NCBI GenBank assembly: GCA_003162425.1
Contig: PMOK01000169.1
Coordinates: 73,902 to 126,471 of the forward strand
Direction: 5' to 3'
DNA: 52,570 nucleotides
DNA from: Bryobacterales bacterium
GTDB lineage: Bacteria > Acidobacteriota > Terriglobia > Bryobacterales > Bryobacteraceae
The notes beneath the pieces are model-generated. The model saw only the letters and a list, made by a program, of their open reading frames with translations, had not been told where the DNA came from and made no database searches. The position numbers and the translations under genes were made by a program. This document shows positions 24,529 to 33,451 of this stretch, piece by piece; positions within the stretch are counted from its first letter, which is position 1, and each line of letters begins with the position of its first letter.

Positions 24529-25929
24529 TTGCCGATAGATCGGGAGGTGTCATCCAAAAACCAGCAACTCGGCGAAGTTGCGGACCTGGCGATTCAGCGA
24601 GATGCTGACATTGCCCGCCGGACCGTCCCAGGCATTTGGGCCAGCTTGGGTACGGTGCAGTTTGTCCTGTTGGCGGGGACATACTTCGTCCAGCACCCGC
24701 TGGTATCCTCAATTTTCGGTGTTCTCACGATGGCTGCGTGCGTCACACGCTTGTTCCTGGTGCTCCGTAAGAGTGACATTTATCCGCAGCATCCCAGAAA
24801 GTGGAGGATCGCGTTCAGCGCGTGTCTTCTGATCTTTTCGGCAGCCTGGGGCTCGATGACGGGCTTCAGTTATGTGGCGTATGGCTTTTCCAATTGGAAC
24901 TCCGTGCTGCTGACATTCTGCGTGGTGGGAATTAGTTCCGGGGGGCTGGTTCCGTTCACGCCGCGCATGTTGTATCTGAACTTACACGTTCTGCCGATGC
25001 TCGTGCCATGCATCGTGGCCGACCTGTACGTGGGCGGGAACCAGGGCTATTTGCTGGCCTTCATCACGATCGTGTATGTGGGGCTATCCCTGATTCAAGG
25101 CCGGCATCTAAACCGCGAATATCGGAAAGCGCTGAATCACCGGAGGCAGCTTGTCGTGGCCATGCAGATGGCGGAGGGCGCGAATCGCGCCAAGAGCAGC
25201 TTCCTGGCGAATATGAGTCACGAGCTGCGGACACCCATGAACGGAATCATCGGGACTACGGATTTGGCTCTCGATACGGAGCTCTCCCGCGAACAGCGCG
25301 AATTGCTGGAGACCACGCGGAACTCCGCCGATGCGTTGCTGCACCTGCTGGATGATGTGCTGGACCTTTCCAAGATGGAGGCGGAAAAAGTGGATCTCGA
25401 GCAGGTCCCGTTCAATTTGCACAAGTTGGTACGCGGGACGATCAAGGGTTTCGCGCCACAGGCAGCGCAAAAACGGCTGGCACTGACTCACTCCATCGCG
25501 GCGCGAGTGCCGGACCAGGTGACGGGCGATCCCACGCGCCTCGGTCAAGTCCTGACCAATCTAGTGGGGAACGCCATCAAATTCACTCCTGCCGGCGCCG
25601 TGGAGGTCCGAGTGGGAGTCGAATCCATTAGCGCCGAGGCCGTTTCCCTGCAGTTCGCGGTAAGAGATACCGGTATCGGCATCGCCAAGGACCAGCAGAA
25701 AGTAATCTTCCAGGCATTTTCTCAAGCCGACGGGTCGATGACGCGGCGTTACGGCGGAAGCGGGCTCGGGCTTACGATCTCGGCGCGATTGGTGGAGTTG
25801 ATGGGCGGCTCAATCTGGCTGGAGAGCGAGCCTGGAAAAGGGAGCACGGTACACTTCACGACGCGATTCCGGATGCCGGTGCAGGCGGCAGCGGTAGAGG
25901 GCGATTCGTCACTGGCCCACCAGTGCTAA
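24529..25929 (+). CDS. Membrane sensor histidine kinase
   Basis: A 466-residue kinase. Residues about 40-195 hold a six- to seven-helix integral membrane sensor region ([47 protein letters not shown] and others) without a recognisable ligand domain. The dimerisation/phosphoacceptor helix follows: [19 protein letters not shown] with the target His. The ATPase has the N box ([11 protein letters not shown]), G1 ([12 protein letters not shown]), F box and G2 ([19 protein letters not shown]). The sequence is closest to BarA/hybrid-type kinase cores, but no receiver domain follows. No partner regulator is adjacent. The TTG start is weakly supported. Confidence 0.88.
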   Translation: MPIDREVSSKNQQLGEVADLAIQRDADIARRTVPGIWASLGTVQFVLLAGTYFVQHPLVSSIFGVLTMAACVTRLFLVLRKSDIYPQHPRKWRIAFSACLLIFSAAWGSMTGFSYVAYGFSNWNSVLLTFCVVGISSGGLVPFTPRMLYLNLHVLPMLVPCIVADLYVGGNQGYLLAFITIVYVGLSLIQGRHLNREYRKALNHRRQLVVAMQMAEGANRAKSSFLANMSHELRTPMNGIIGTTDLALDTELSREQRELLETTRNSADALLHLLDDVLDLSKMEAEKVDLEQVPFNLHKLVRGTIKGFAPQAAQKRLALTHSIAARVPDQVTGDPTRLGQVLTNLVGNAIKFTPAGAVEVRVGVESISAEAVSLQFAVRDTGIGIAKDQQKVIFQAFSQADGSMTRRYGGSGLGLTISARLVELMGGSIWLESEPGKGSTVHFTTRFRMPVQAAAVEGDSSLAHQC

Positions 25930-25931
25930 AA

Positions 25932-25999
25932 TTAGCCGCAGATGAACGCTGATAAACGCAGATAAAAATCCGCGTTCATCAGCGTTTATCCGCGGCTAA
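25932..25999. repeat. 28-bp inverted repeat of GATGAACGCT decamers (TTAGCCGC family), copy 1
   Basis: Arms 25932-25959 and 25972-25999 are inverted copies with three mismatches in 28, built from GATnAACGCn decamers and flanked by TTAGCCGC/GCGGCTAA. It ends 14 bases before the oligopeptidase start. The second copy is at 42986-43054. Confidence 0.85.
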
Positions 26000-26013
26000 T
26001 AAAGAAGGGTTCT

Positions 26014-28122
26014 ATGAAAAGCAATCGCCCCAAAATCGCTGCAATACTTGTCCTCGGCTTGAGCTGGATCGTCCTGGGTGGCTCTACCGACACGCCACCG
26101 GTCGCTAACCGCATTGAGCACCGCGAAGAGAGGCATGGAGCCACTGTGATCGACAACTACTTTTGGCTGCGCGACAAATCCAATCCGGCGGTGGTCGAGT
26201 ATCTGAAGGCCGAGAACGCCTACACCGACGCGATGACCAAAGGTCTGAAGCCGTTTGAAGAAGCGCTGTATACGGAAATGCTGGGCCGCATCAAGCAGAC
26301 TGACCTCTCGGTGCCCACCCGCCGCGATGGCTATTTTTACTATTCGCGCACCGAAGAAGGCAAGCAATATCCCATCCAATGCCGGCGCAAAGGCAGCATG
26401 GACGCGCCTGAAGAAGTGTTGCTGGACGGCAACGAGGCCGCGAAAGGGCACACGTTCTTTGGACTGGGCGGTTTCCAGGTCAGCGACGATTCGAATCTTT
26501 TGGCGTACACCACTGACGTCACCGGTTACCGGCAGTACACCCTGCACGTGAAAGATCTGCGCACTGGCCAGACGCTTGCCGACACTGCCGAGCGCGTCAC
26601 GTCGCTCGAATGGGCTTCCGACAACAAGACCCTGATCCTGACTACGGAAGACGCGGTTACCAAACGCTCCGATCATCTCTGGCGGCACACGCTGGGCGCT
26701 ACCGGGAACGATCCGATTTACGAAGAAAAAGATGAGCTGTATACCATTTCTAGCAGCCGCACCCGCGACAAGAAATTCATCATCCTGGATATCAACAGCA
26801 CCGATACCACGGAGGCACGCTATCTGGCTTCGGATCAACCGCGCGGCGATTTTCACGTGTTCCTGGCGCGCGAAAAGAAGCACCGTTATGACATCGATCA
26901 TCGCGAGGGATTGTTTTATATCCGATCTAACAGGAATGCGAAGAATTTCCAGATCCTGACCGCGCCTGAATCGGATATAAGCCCCACGAACTGGAAGGTT
27001 TTCGTCCCGCATCAGAGCGACGTGCTGGTGCAGGGTGTCGACTTGTTCAAAAACTTCGCCGTGGTGCTTGAAAAATCAAAAGCGTTGAATGGAATCCGGA
27101 TGCTCGATTTCCGGACGGGCCAATGGCATAGCATGACCTTTCCCGAGCCGGTGTACTCGGCGTTTCCGGCCGGCAATCCCGAATACGACACGCATGTCTT
27201 TCGCTACAGCTACACCAGCCTGATCACGCCCTCCAGTGTTTTCGATTACGACATGGAGACGCACAAGGCGACGTTGCTGAAGCAGCAAGAAGTGCTGGGC
27301 GGCTACGATCCCACGCAGTATGTTTCCGAGCGCGCATGGGCAATCGTTCGGGATGGCGCCAAAGTGCCGCTGTCCATCGTATACAAGAAGGGGTTCAAGC
27401 GGGACGGAACCGCGCCACTGTTTTTGTATGGCTACGGCTCCTATGGCGCCGGCATGCCCGCCACGTTCGCCAGCCAGCGGCTTAGCCTTTTGGACCGGGG
27501 GATGGTTTACGTGATCGCTCACATCCGGGGCGGCGACGAAATGGGCGAGGCCTGGCATGACGACGGCATGCTCATGAAAAAGAAAAACACGTTCTACGAT
27601 TTCGTGGACAGCGCCGAATATCTGATCAAGGAGAAGTGGACATCGAAAGATCGGCTTGTGATTCAAGGCGGGAGTGCGGGTGGTTTGCTGATGGGCGCGG
27701 TGGTGAATCTGCGTCCTGATTTATTTCGCGCGGTGCATGCTGCCGTCCCGTTCGTGGACGTGATTAACACTATGCTGGACGCGAGCCTGCCGCTCACAGT
27801 AGGCGAATATCTGGAGTGGGGCAACCCCAACGAGCAAGCCGCTTACGACTACATGAAAACGTACAGTCCATACGACAACCTGGAGAAGCGTGCTTATCCT
27901 GCAATGCTGGTAACCACCAGTCTCAACGACAGCCAGGTTGGGTATTGGGAGCCGGCGAAATACGTCGCGCGCTTGCGGACACTCAAAACCGACAGCAATC
28001 CTTTGCTACTGAAAGTCAACATGGGCGCGGGCCACGGCGGCGCTTCCGGCCGCTACGATCGGCTGAAGGAGCAAGCCTTCGAATACGCGTGGTTGATGAG
28101 CCAGGTGGGCATTACGAAATAG
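26014..28122 (+). CDS. Exported prolyl oligopeptidase-family protein, oligopeptidase B-like (S9A)
   Basis: A 702-residue S9A serine peptidase cleaving short peptides, with a probable signal peptide or anchor (KIAAILVLGLSWIVLGG). The N-terminal part (about 35-415) is a beta-propeller starting HREERHGATVIDNYFWLRD, the usual opening of oligopeptidase B. The alpha/beta-hydrolase domain holds the nucleophile in GGSAGGLLMG, the supporting IRGGDEMGEAWHDDG region and the histidine in GAGHGGASGRYD. All triad regions are present. It resembles PtrB, but basic-residue specificity cannot be confirmed from sequence. Located downstream of a repeat and upstream of a broken lipase. Confidence 0.92.
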   Translation: MKSNRPKIAAILVLGLSWIVLGGSTDTPPVANRIEHREERHGATVIDNYFWLRDKSNPAVVEYLKAENAYTDAMTKGLKPFEEALYTEMLGRIKQTDLSVPTRRDGYFYYSRTEEGKQYPIQCRRKGSMDAPEEVLLDGNEAAKGHTFFGLGGFQVSDDSNLLAYTTDVTGYRQYTLHVKDLRTGQTLADTAERVTSLEWASDNKTLILTTEDAVTKRSDHLWRHTLGATGNDPIYEEKDELYTISSSRTRDKKFIILDINSTDTTEARYLASDQPRGDFHVFLAREKKHRYDIDHREGLFYIRSNRNAKNFQILTAPESDISPTNWKVFVPHQSDVLVQGVDLFKNFAVVLEKSKALNGIRMLDFRTGQWHSMTFPEPVYSAFPAGNPEYDTHVFRYSYTSLITPSSVFDYDMETHKATLLKQQEVLGGYDPTQYVSERAWAIVRDGAKVPLSIVYKKGFKRDGTAPLFLYGYGSYGAGMPATFASQRLSLLDRGMVYVIAHIRGGDEMGEAWHDDGMLMKKKNTFYDFVDSAEYLIKEKWTSKDRLVIQGGSAGGLLMGAVVNLRPDLFRAVHAAVPFVDVINTMLDASLPLTVGEYLEWGNPNEQAAYDYMKTYSPYDNLEKRAYPAMLVTTSLNDSQVGYWEPAKYVARLRTLKTDSNPLLLKVNMGAGHGGASGRYDRLKEQAFEYAWLMSQVGITK

Positions 28123-28185
28123 GCGTGGAAATTCGCCGATATTTCGCTTCACTTGCGTCACAAATGAGAGTAGCGCGGCGATTAC

Positions 28186-29000
28186 GTGAACTTCGCGGGG
28201 CCGCCGTTTGATGCCACTCCGAGACTCCACTACTCCAATGCTTCGTGGGCGGCGGACGCGTGGCGCCGGGTTCACGACCACCGCGACGATCGGCGATTGC
28301 TTTGTCGACAACGCTTCAACCGCTCGAGGCTTCTTCGCAGGAAACAACACTTTCGCGATACTCGCGTTTCGCGGGACGGAAAAGGATAATCCGCACGATA
28401 TAGAAGCCGATATGGACATCATCCCATGGCCGGAAAAGGCGCTGGGTGGTCGATCTGCCGGTTTAGTGCACCAAGGTTTCAGGATTATCTGAGCTCTGTT
28501 TGGACCACAGTCGCGCAGCTTGTTCGTGACTACCGCGCCGGTCACCCGAATCAGCAAATTTGCATTACCGGACATAGTCTCGGGGCCGCGCTCGCCACGC
28601 TGGCGTTTCACCAACTCCAGGACGGGCACGCATCTCTATACACGTTCGGATGTCCACGCGTGGGTAATCAGACCTTTTGTAATGACCTGAGGTCGGCCGC
28701 CGGAAGTCAGGGTTTTTACCGCATCGTCGACAATGAGGGTGTCGTGACTCATATTCCCGATGGCCTTGGATATGTGCATCTGGACTGTACGGTCCATTGG
28801 ATCAATGGGGGCCATTCGGTGGCCCAAGATCCCGCGAATATGCCGGACGATTGCGAGGATTTGGAAGACATGGCGCTTGACTTTCTGAAGGGCAAAGTTA
28901 TCGATCCGCTTCCGGAGCCGCTAGCCGACACTCTCCGGTTCGTTACTGTCATTGGATTGCGCAGCGTGCACTCCAGAAGGCGAGTTCGACGACGACGTGA
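28186..29000 (+). pseudogene. Class 3 lipase, broken by two or three frameshifts
   Basis: Fragments of one lipase lie in changing frames. The middle frame gives GFFAGNNTFAILAFRGTEKDN and GLVHQGF. After a one-base loss near 28480 the next frame gives QDYLSSVWTTV, ICITGHSLGAALATLAFHQL (nucleophile GHSLG) and TFGCPRVGN. A further one-base loss near 28928 is needed to reach the normal family end DHSPVRYCHWIAQRAL, stopping at 29000. The start (GTG 28186, FDATPRLHYSNAS) is in yet another frame, less certain. The motifs themselves are intact, so decay is recent, or homopolymer errors in the assembly are to blame. Confidence 0.8.
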
Positions 29001-29001
29001 G

Positions 29002-29988
29002 CTACGAGAAAAACAGGCGCCAGGTGGTGACCACCAGTGCGTGAGTCACCATGGCTGCCCGGACACTTCGCGCCTTCAGGAACGCCAGGCCATAGAAAAT
29101 GCCGCTCACCCCTCCCACAATGGCGAATCGCCAGTTTGGAAAATTGTGGCGAAACCACAAATGCGCAAGTCCGAACAGCACGGAGGCCACGGCCAAGCCT
29201 CCGATCTCGCTTCCCAGCGATCCGGCCAGCAAACGCTGTAAAAAGGCCCGGAAAAAGAATTCTTCAAACAGCGCCACCACCCACAGAAACGCAAGAAACA
29301 TTCCCGGCGCAAGCAGCGCAAGCTTCCACCACTCCATCGCCGGAGCATGAAATCTTGCGAACCGCAACCAGTAAGCAATCGCCCCGCCCACTGGCAGGAA
29401 AACCAGATAGTACAGGAAGCCGATACGCCATTCCGATCGCGACGGCACGAAACCGAAGCGCGGGTCCGGGAGCGAACGCAGTGAAAACACGGCCATGATG
29501 CCGAGCCGGATCCACATCAGTTGTCCCAAGATGGCAAGCTGAACGTGCGGCGCAGGTTGCCCATAGATCTGATTGAAGAGCTTACTCAGATAGACCGCGG
29601 CGATCAAGGCCAGGAACAATAAGTCGGCGGGAAAGCTGGGCCGGATCCACGCGTACCAGAATGCCGCAGCCAACACCACTGCCATTAAAGCGACGAAGGA
29701 AGCAAGGCGAAACGTGCCGGTTCGAGGAGCCTCCACCAGATAGGGGACGACGGCGCTGGCGGCCAGAAGCGCGGCTCGAAGAGGCTTCCCGCCCAACCGG
29801 TCGAAGGCCTTCCGTACCTCTCCGAACCCCGGCATCAGGTAGAAAACTGCTTCGATCAGAAACGCGGGCAGCACTGCGATCGCGAGCGAGGAGGGTATAT
29901 TCTGTTGTTGGGAGTATACGTAAGTGGCGATTGAGGCGGCCGTCCAAACCACGACAAGCGTCGTCAGGAACTGGCGCATTCGCTTCAT
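29002..29988 (-). CDS. CPBP-family intramembrane metalloprotease
   Basis: A 328-residue integral membrane protein with about eight hydrophobic helices and the ABI/CPBP active site: EEFFFRAFLQRLL (EExxxR) then VLFGLAHLWF (FxxxH) and VTHALVV near the C-terminus. The family includes CAAX-prenyl and bacteriocin-immunity proteases; the substrate is unknown. I use the internal ATG (MRQFLTTLVVVW after MKR) since the longer frame adds 36 hydrophilic residues that overlap the divergent neighbour even more. It ends one base before the end of the broken lipase gene. Confidence 0.87.
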   Translation of the reverse strand: MKRMRQFLTTLVVVWTAASIATYVYSQQQNIPSSLAIAVLPAFLIEAVFYLMPGFGEVRKAFDRLGGKPLRAALLAASAVVPYLVEAPRTGTFRLASFVALMAVVLAAAFWYAWIRPSFPADLLFLALIAAVYLSKLFNQIYGQPAPHVQLAILGQLMWIRLGIMAVFSLRSLPDPRFGFVPSRSEWRIGFLYYLVFLPVGGAIAYWLRFARFHAPAMEWWKLALLAPGMFLAFLWVVALFEEFFFRAFLQRLLAGSLGSEIGGLAVASVLFGLAHLWFRHNFPNWRFAIVGGVSGIFYGLAFLKARSVRAAMVTHALVVTTWRLFFS

Positions 29989-30697
29989 CTTAGCATCGGC
30001 GGTTTGCTTCGCCGTGTGGGGCGCGGACGATCCACCGGCCGATCTGACCAAACGTGTGGCCCAGCGCGAAACGGAAACGTCCCAAGCCCAGGCCAACTAC
30101 ACGTATCGCCAGAGTTTGACCATCGACGAATTCGACAATCGGGGCGCGATCGTGGGCGGTTATTGGGAACAGCGCGACATCATCTTCTCGCCGAAACAAG
30201 AGCGCACCGAGCAGATGATCGACCGGCCTTTTAACAACCTCCACAGGATCGCATTGACTGAAGAGGATTTTCGAGACATCCGCGACGTCCAGCCGTTCTT
30301 GCTGACCAGGGACCAGTTGTTTTTGTATGAGACGCGTTTCAAAGGCGAAGAGAGCATGGACGGAGTGGATTGCTATGTCATCCAGATCCAGCCTCGCCAG
30401 ATCCTGCAGGGCCAGCGGCTGTTCGAGGGCATGTTGTGGGTGGATAAGAAAGACTACTCGATCATCCGCAGCGAAGGGCAAGCCGTTCCGCAGATCCGGA
30501 CCACCAAGACCGAGAACCTGTTTATTCACTTCACCACTTTGCGGCAAAAGGTGGATGGAAACTTCTGGTTTCCGGTGACTACTTATGGCGACGATACGCT
30601 GTACTTTCGCGACGGTCCACAGCGGATCCGCATGATCATCCGCTACAGCCAATACAAGAAGTTCGGGGCCGAGTCGAAAATCACATTCGACAAGTAA
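29924..30697 (+). CDS. Exported LolA-fold/outer-membrane lipoprotein-sorting-like protein
   Basis: A 257-residue exported protein. A hydrophobic segment (IRFILASAVCFAVWG) acts as signal peptide after about 16 residues. The mature part is a LolA-like half-barrel: YTYRQSLTIDEFD, FSPKQERTEQM, GVDCYVIQIQPRQ, FEGMLWVDKKDYSIIRSEG and VDGNFWFPVTTYGDD. The only in-frame start is the GTG just after a TAA, which overlaps the divergent CPBP gene by 65 bases, so the promoter must lie inside that gene. Role unknown; lipid or lipoprotein binding is inferred from the fold. Confidence 0.7.
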   Translation: MAIEAAVQTTTSVVRNWRIRFILASAVCFAVWGADDPPADLTKRVAQRETETSQAQANYTYRQSLTIDEFDNRGAIVGGYWEQRDIIFSPKQERTEQMIDRPFNNLHRIALTEEDFRDIRDVQPFLLTRDQLFLYETRFKGEESMDGVDCYVIQIQPRQILQGQRLFEGMLWVDKKDYSIIRSEGQAVPQIRTTKTENLFIHFTTLRQKVDGNFWFPVTTYGDDTLYFRDGPQRIRMIIRYSQYKKFGAESKITFDK

Positions 30698-30762
30698 CGG
30701 GAACTTGCGCGCGCCTTATCCGTATAGTAATGTCGGAGGGATCGAGTTACGGGGAGGGGAAT

Positions 30763-31173
30763 ATGGCGCAGCATGTAAAGGTACTTGGTATTCTCCACAT
30801 CGTTTTCGGCGCGCTCTGCGTTTTTGGCGGGCTGATTTGCCTGGCTGTGATGGGCGGCATCGCGGGAATTGTGGGTTCATCCGATCAGTCCGAGGATGCC
30901 GCGGTTGCGGTCCCGGTGCTGGCGGCTATCGGTGTTTTCGTGTGTGTCCTGTGCCTAGTGGTGGGGCTTCCCGGCCTCGTAGGCGGCATAGGGCTGCTCC
31001 AATTCAGGTCCTGGGCGCGTATCACCGTGATTGTGATTTCCGCACTCGACCTAATCCACATTCCTTTCGGAACCGCATTGGGGATTTACGGCTTTTGGGT
31101 GCTCCTCAATCCGGAGACGGAAGCGATGTTCAATCGGCCGCCGATTCCGGCCATGCCGCAGCAGCGGGCGTGA
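30763..31173 (+). CDS. Small four-helix membrane protein of unknown function
   Basis: A 136-residue inner-membrane protein with four hydrophobic segments (VLGILHIVFGALCVFGGLICL; VPVLAAIGVFVCVLCLVVGLPGL; WARITVIVISALDLIHI; ALGIYGFWVLLNP) and a short Pro-rich tail. ATG at 30763 has a GGGGAGGGGA site directly upstream and is preferred to the ATG 33 bases earlier. I do not recognise a family. It is separated by 52 bases from the cyclase gene on the same strand, so cotranscription is possible. Confidence 0.7.
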   Translation: MAQHVKVLGILHIVFGALCVFGGLICLAVMGGIAGIVGSSDQSEDAAVAVPVLAAIGVFVCVLCLVVGLPGLVGGIGLLQFRSWARITVIVISALDLIHIPFGTALGIYGFWVLLNPETEAMFNRPPIPAMPQQRA

Positions 31174-31225
31174 GCTCGTTTTCATCCACCTAACGGAACG
31201 GCTCGCCCCGTCCGATCACTTATAT

Positions 31226-32722
31226 ATGCTTTGGACGCGTGCGTGGCTCGGGAGAGCCTTGCGAGTAATCGCGGCCGTCGCGATTGTGTGCGTTTTGCTG
31301 CTCACTGAGTTTCACTTTCATCTCGGTTTGCGCAATACCACCGTTACGTATACGCTGCTCTTGGCGATCCTGTTTTTCGCGGTGCGTTGGGACCGCCTGG
31401 AGACGATCCTCGCGTCCATAGCTGCCGCCGTCGGCTTTCTTTACTACTTTCAGGAACCCGCTTACAGTCTGAAGGCAACCGATCCGCAATCCTACGTGGC
31501 CGTTGCGGGATTTCTGATCACGGCGATCGTGGTCAGCCAGACTGCGCTTACGGCCAGGAAGCGTGCCGCGGAGGCGCTGGAAAGAAAGCGTGAGACGGAG
31601 CGGCTTTATGAGCTCGGCCAAGCCATGCTCGCAAGCGATAGTCTTCAAACCACGGTTTGGATTGCGATCAATCAGGCCATTCCAATTTTTGGTGTTCCCG
31701 GAGCTGCGTTCTACTTGCAGGCCAGTAATGAAATCCATCGCGCAGGAGCTAGCGATGCGGTCAGCGATGAAGCGCTTCGCTCGGGAAGTGGCCTCGCTCA
31801 GGGAGTTTCGATAATTCCCATCGAGGTAGGCGACGAGAAAATCGGGAGTTTCGGGTTGGCTGGCACAGCTTTTTCTGAGACCGTTCTCAAATCGATATCG
31901 AGTCTGTTGTCCACAGTGCTTCAGCGGGTGCGGGCAGGTGAGAAGTTGATGATCGAAAAACGTGTGTCGGAATCGCTGTTGCTGAATATCCTTCCGGGCG
32001 AGGTGGCCGATGAGCTTCGCGCGAAAGGGCTGGTGTCTCCCAAGTATTTCGAAGACGTCACCATCCTGTTTACGGATTTCGTCGGGTTCACGCTTTCCAC
32101 CGAGAAGCTGGCGGCCGAGGAACTAGTGGAGCTGCTGCACGATTACTTCACGGCCTTCGATCAGATTGTGGCGCGCTATCGCCTGGAGAAGATGAAGACC
32201 ATCGGGGACAGTTATATGTGCATCAGCGGCTTGCCCCTGCGCAATCCGGCGCATCCGGTGGATATGGTAATGGCCGCGTTCGAGATGCTGGAAGCGGTGC
32301 GCGAGCGCCAGCGTCCGGATCGGCTGGCGCAATGGAAGGTGCGCATCGGCATTCACACGGGGCCTGTGATCGCGGGTGTGGTCGGCATCAACAAATTTGC
32401 CTTCGACATCTGGGGCGATACGGTGAACTACAGTTCCAGGATGGAATCGAGCGGCGAAGCTAACCGAATCAATCTGTCTGAGAGAACCTATTCGCGCGTG
32501 AAGGATTTCTTCCAGTGCGAACATCGCGGCAAAGTTTTGACCAAGGAAAAGCGTGAGCTGGACATGTACTTCGCAAACGGCATCCTACCCACCTTACTGA
32601 ACGGATCGGACCAAACGCCGCCGCCCGCGTTCGTGCGCCGCTACAATGTCTATTTCCAAAAAGATCCCCCATCCTTCCCCGAGTTCTTGGTATCCCCAGA
32701 GCCGGCAGTACTGGTGGTTTAA
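31226..32722 (+). CDS. Membrane class III adenylate cyclase with KdpD-like (DUF4118) sensor region
   Basis: A 498-residue signalling enzyme likely making cAMP. Residues about 10-110 hold four membrane helices resembling the DUF4118 domain of KdpD (LLLAILFFAVRWDRLETILASIAAAVGFLYYFQEP). A GAF-like segment follows at about 130-245 and the catalytic cyclase domain at about 255-470. Metal aspartates are D284 (LFTDFVGFT) and D328 (IGDSYM). The substrate lysine K324 (EKMKTIGD) with the Asp of FAFDIWGD point to ATP instead of GTP; VNYSSRME supplies the transition-state Asn/Arg. All key residues are present. Confidence 0.9.
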   Translation: MLWTRAWLGRALRVIAAVAIVCVLLLTEFHFHLGLRNTTVTYTLLLAILFFAVRWDRLETILASIAAAVGFLYYFQEPAYSLKATDPQSYVAVAGFLITAIVVSQTALTARKRAAEALERKRETERLYELGQAMLASDSLQTTVWIAINQAIPIFGVPGAAFYLQASNEIHRAGASDAVSDEALRSGSGLAQGVSIIPIEVGDEKIGSFGLAGTAFSETVLKSISSLLSTVLQRVRAGEKLMIEKRVSESLLLNILPGEVADELRAKGLVSPKYFEDVTILFTDFVGFTLSTEKLAAEELVELLHDYFTAFDQIVARYRLEKMKTIGDSYMCISGLPLRNPAHPVDMVMAAFEMLEAVRERQRPDRLAQWKVRIGIHTGPVIAGVVGINKFAFDIWGDTVNYSSRMESSGEANRINLSERTYSRVKDFFQCEHRGKVLTKEKRELDMYFANGILPTLLNGSDQTPPPAFVRRYNVYFQKDPPSFPEFLVSPEPAVLVV

Positions 32723-32723
32723 G

Positions 32724-32763
32724 AACCGAACAACCGAACAACTGAATAACCGAATAACCGCGT
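32724..32763. repeat. Octanucleotide tandem repeat (AACCGAAC), copy 1
   Basis: About five 8-nt units (AACCGAAC/AACTGAAT/AACCGAAT) directly after the cyclase stop, between it and the convergent response-regulator gene. The inverse-orientation copy is at 35011-35056. Confidence 0.8.
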
Positions 32764-32770
32764 AAGCGAT

Positions 32771-33451
32771 TTACCGCACGAATTTATAACCCACGCCGTG
32801 CACGGTCACCAGATGACAGGGCTCAGCCGCGTCCTGCTCCAGCTTGGCGCGCAGGGCCGCCAGATGATTGTCCACCGTGCGCGTGGTCGGCGTTGCGTCG
32901 TATCCCCACACCTTTTCGAGCAGTTCATCGCGCGTAACCACGGCGCCTTCCTTCGCGGCCAATAGCCGGAGCAATCCGAACTCCTTGCGCGTGAGATCCA
33001 CCTTTCTGCCGGCGCGGAAAGCTTCATAGCGCACGAAATCGACGCGCACATCCCCGAACTCGATTTCGTTGGGCAGGTCCGCGCCGGGAGCGCTGCGGCG
33101 AAGAAGCGCTCGAACGCGGGCCATCAATTCCCGCACCGAAAATGGCTTCGTGACATAATCGTCGGCGCCCAGATCCAGACCCAGGACGCGGTCGGCTTCC
33201 TCGCCGCGCGCAGTGAGCATCAGGATGGGAGTATGGACACCTTCCGCCCGCAGCTTGCGGCACAGCTCATAGCCGCTCAAGCGCGGCAGCATCAGGTCCA
33301 GCACAATCAGGTGCGGATCGTGCTTGCGGATGAGCTCCATGCCAGCGATTCCGTCGGCCGCTGTGAATACCTGGTATCCCTCGAACTCGAGATTGTCCCG
33401 CAGGCCCTGCAGAATCGCGGTTTCATCCTCCACTACCAGAACACGATTCAT
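32771..33451 (-). CDS. OmpR/PhoB-family response regulator
   Basis: A 226-residue two-component regulator. The receiver domain (about 1-120) has the acidic pocket in VEDE, the phospho-accepting Asp in LIVLDLMLPRLSG, the Thr in MLTARGEEAD and the Lys in YVTKPFSVREL. The C-terminal winged helix (about 135-226) shows VDLTRKEFGLLRLLAAKEGAVVTRDELLEKVWGYD and TVDNHLAALRAKLE. It overlaps the upstream kinase gene by four bases (ATGA) and is surely its partner. Target genes are unknown. Confidence 0.93.
   Translation of the reverse strand: MNRVLVVEDETAILQGLRDNLEFEGYQVFTAADGIAGMELIRKHDPHLIVLDLMLPRLSGYELCRKLRAEGVHTPILMLTARGEEADRVLGLDLGADDYVTKPFSVRELMARVRALLRRSAPGADLPNEIEFGDVRVDFVRYEAFRAGRKVDLTRKEFGLLRLLAAKEGAVVTRDELLEKVWGYDATPTTRTVDNHLAALRAKLEQDAAEPCHLVTVHGVGYKFVR

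Noticed and set aside
25996..27012. Open frame of 338 codons on the minus strand
   Set aside because: Antisense to the well-supported S9 oligopeptidase gene.
29002..30096. Longer CPBP protease starting at 30096
   Set aside because: The extra N-terminal residues are hydrophilic, unlike the family, and overlap the divergent exported-protein gene; the ATG at 29988 is more likely.
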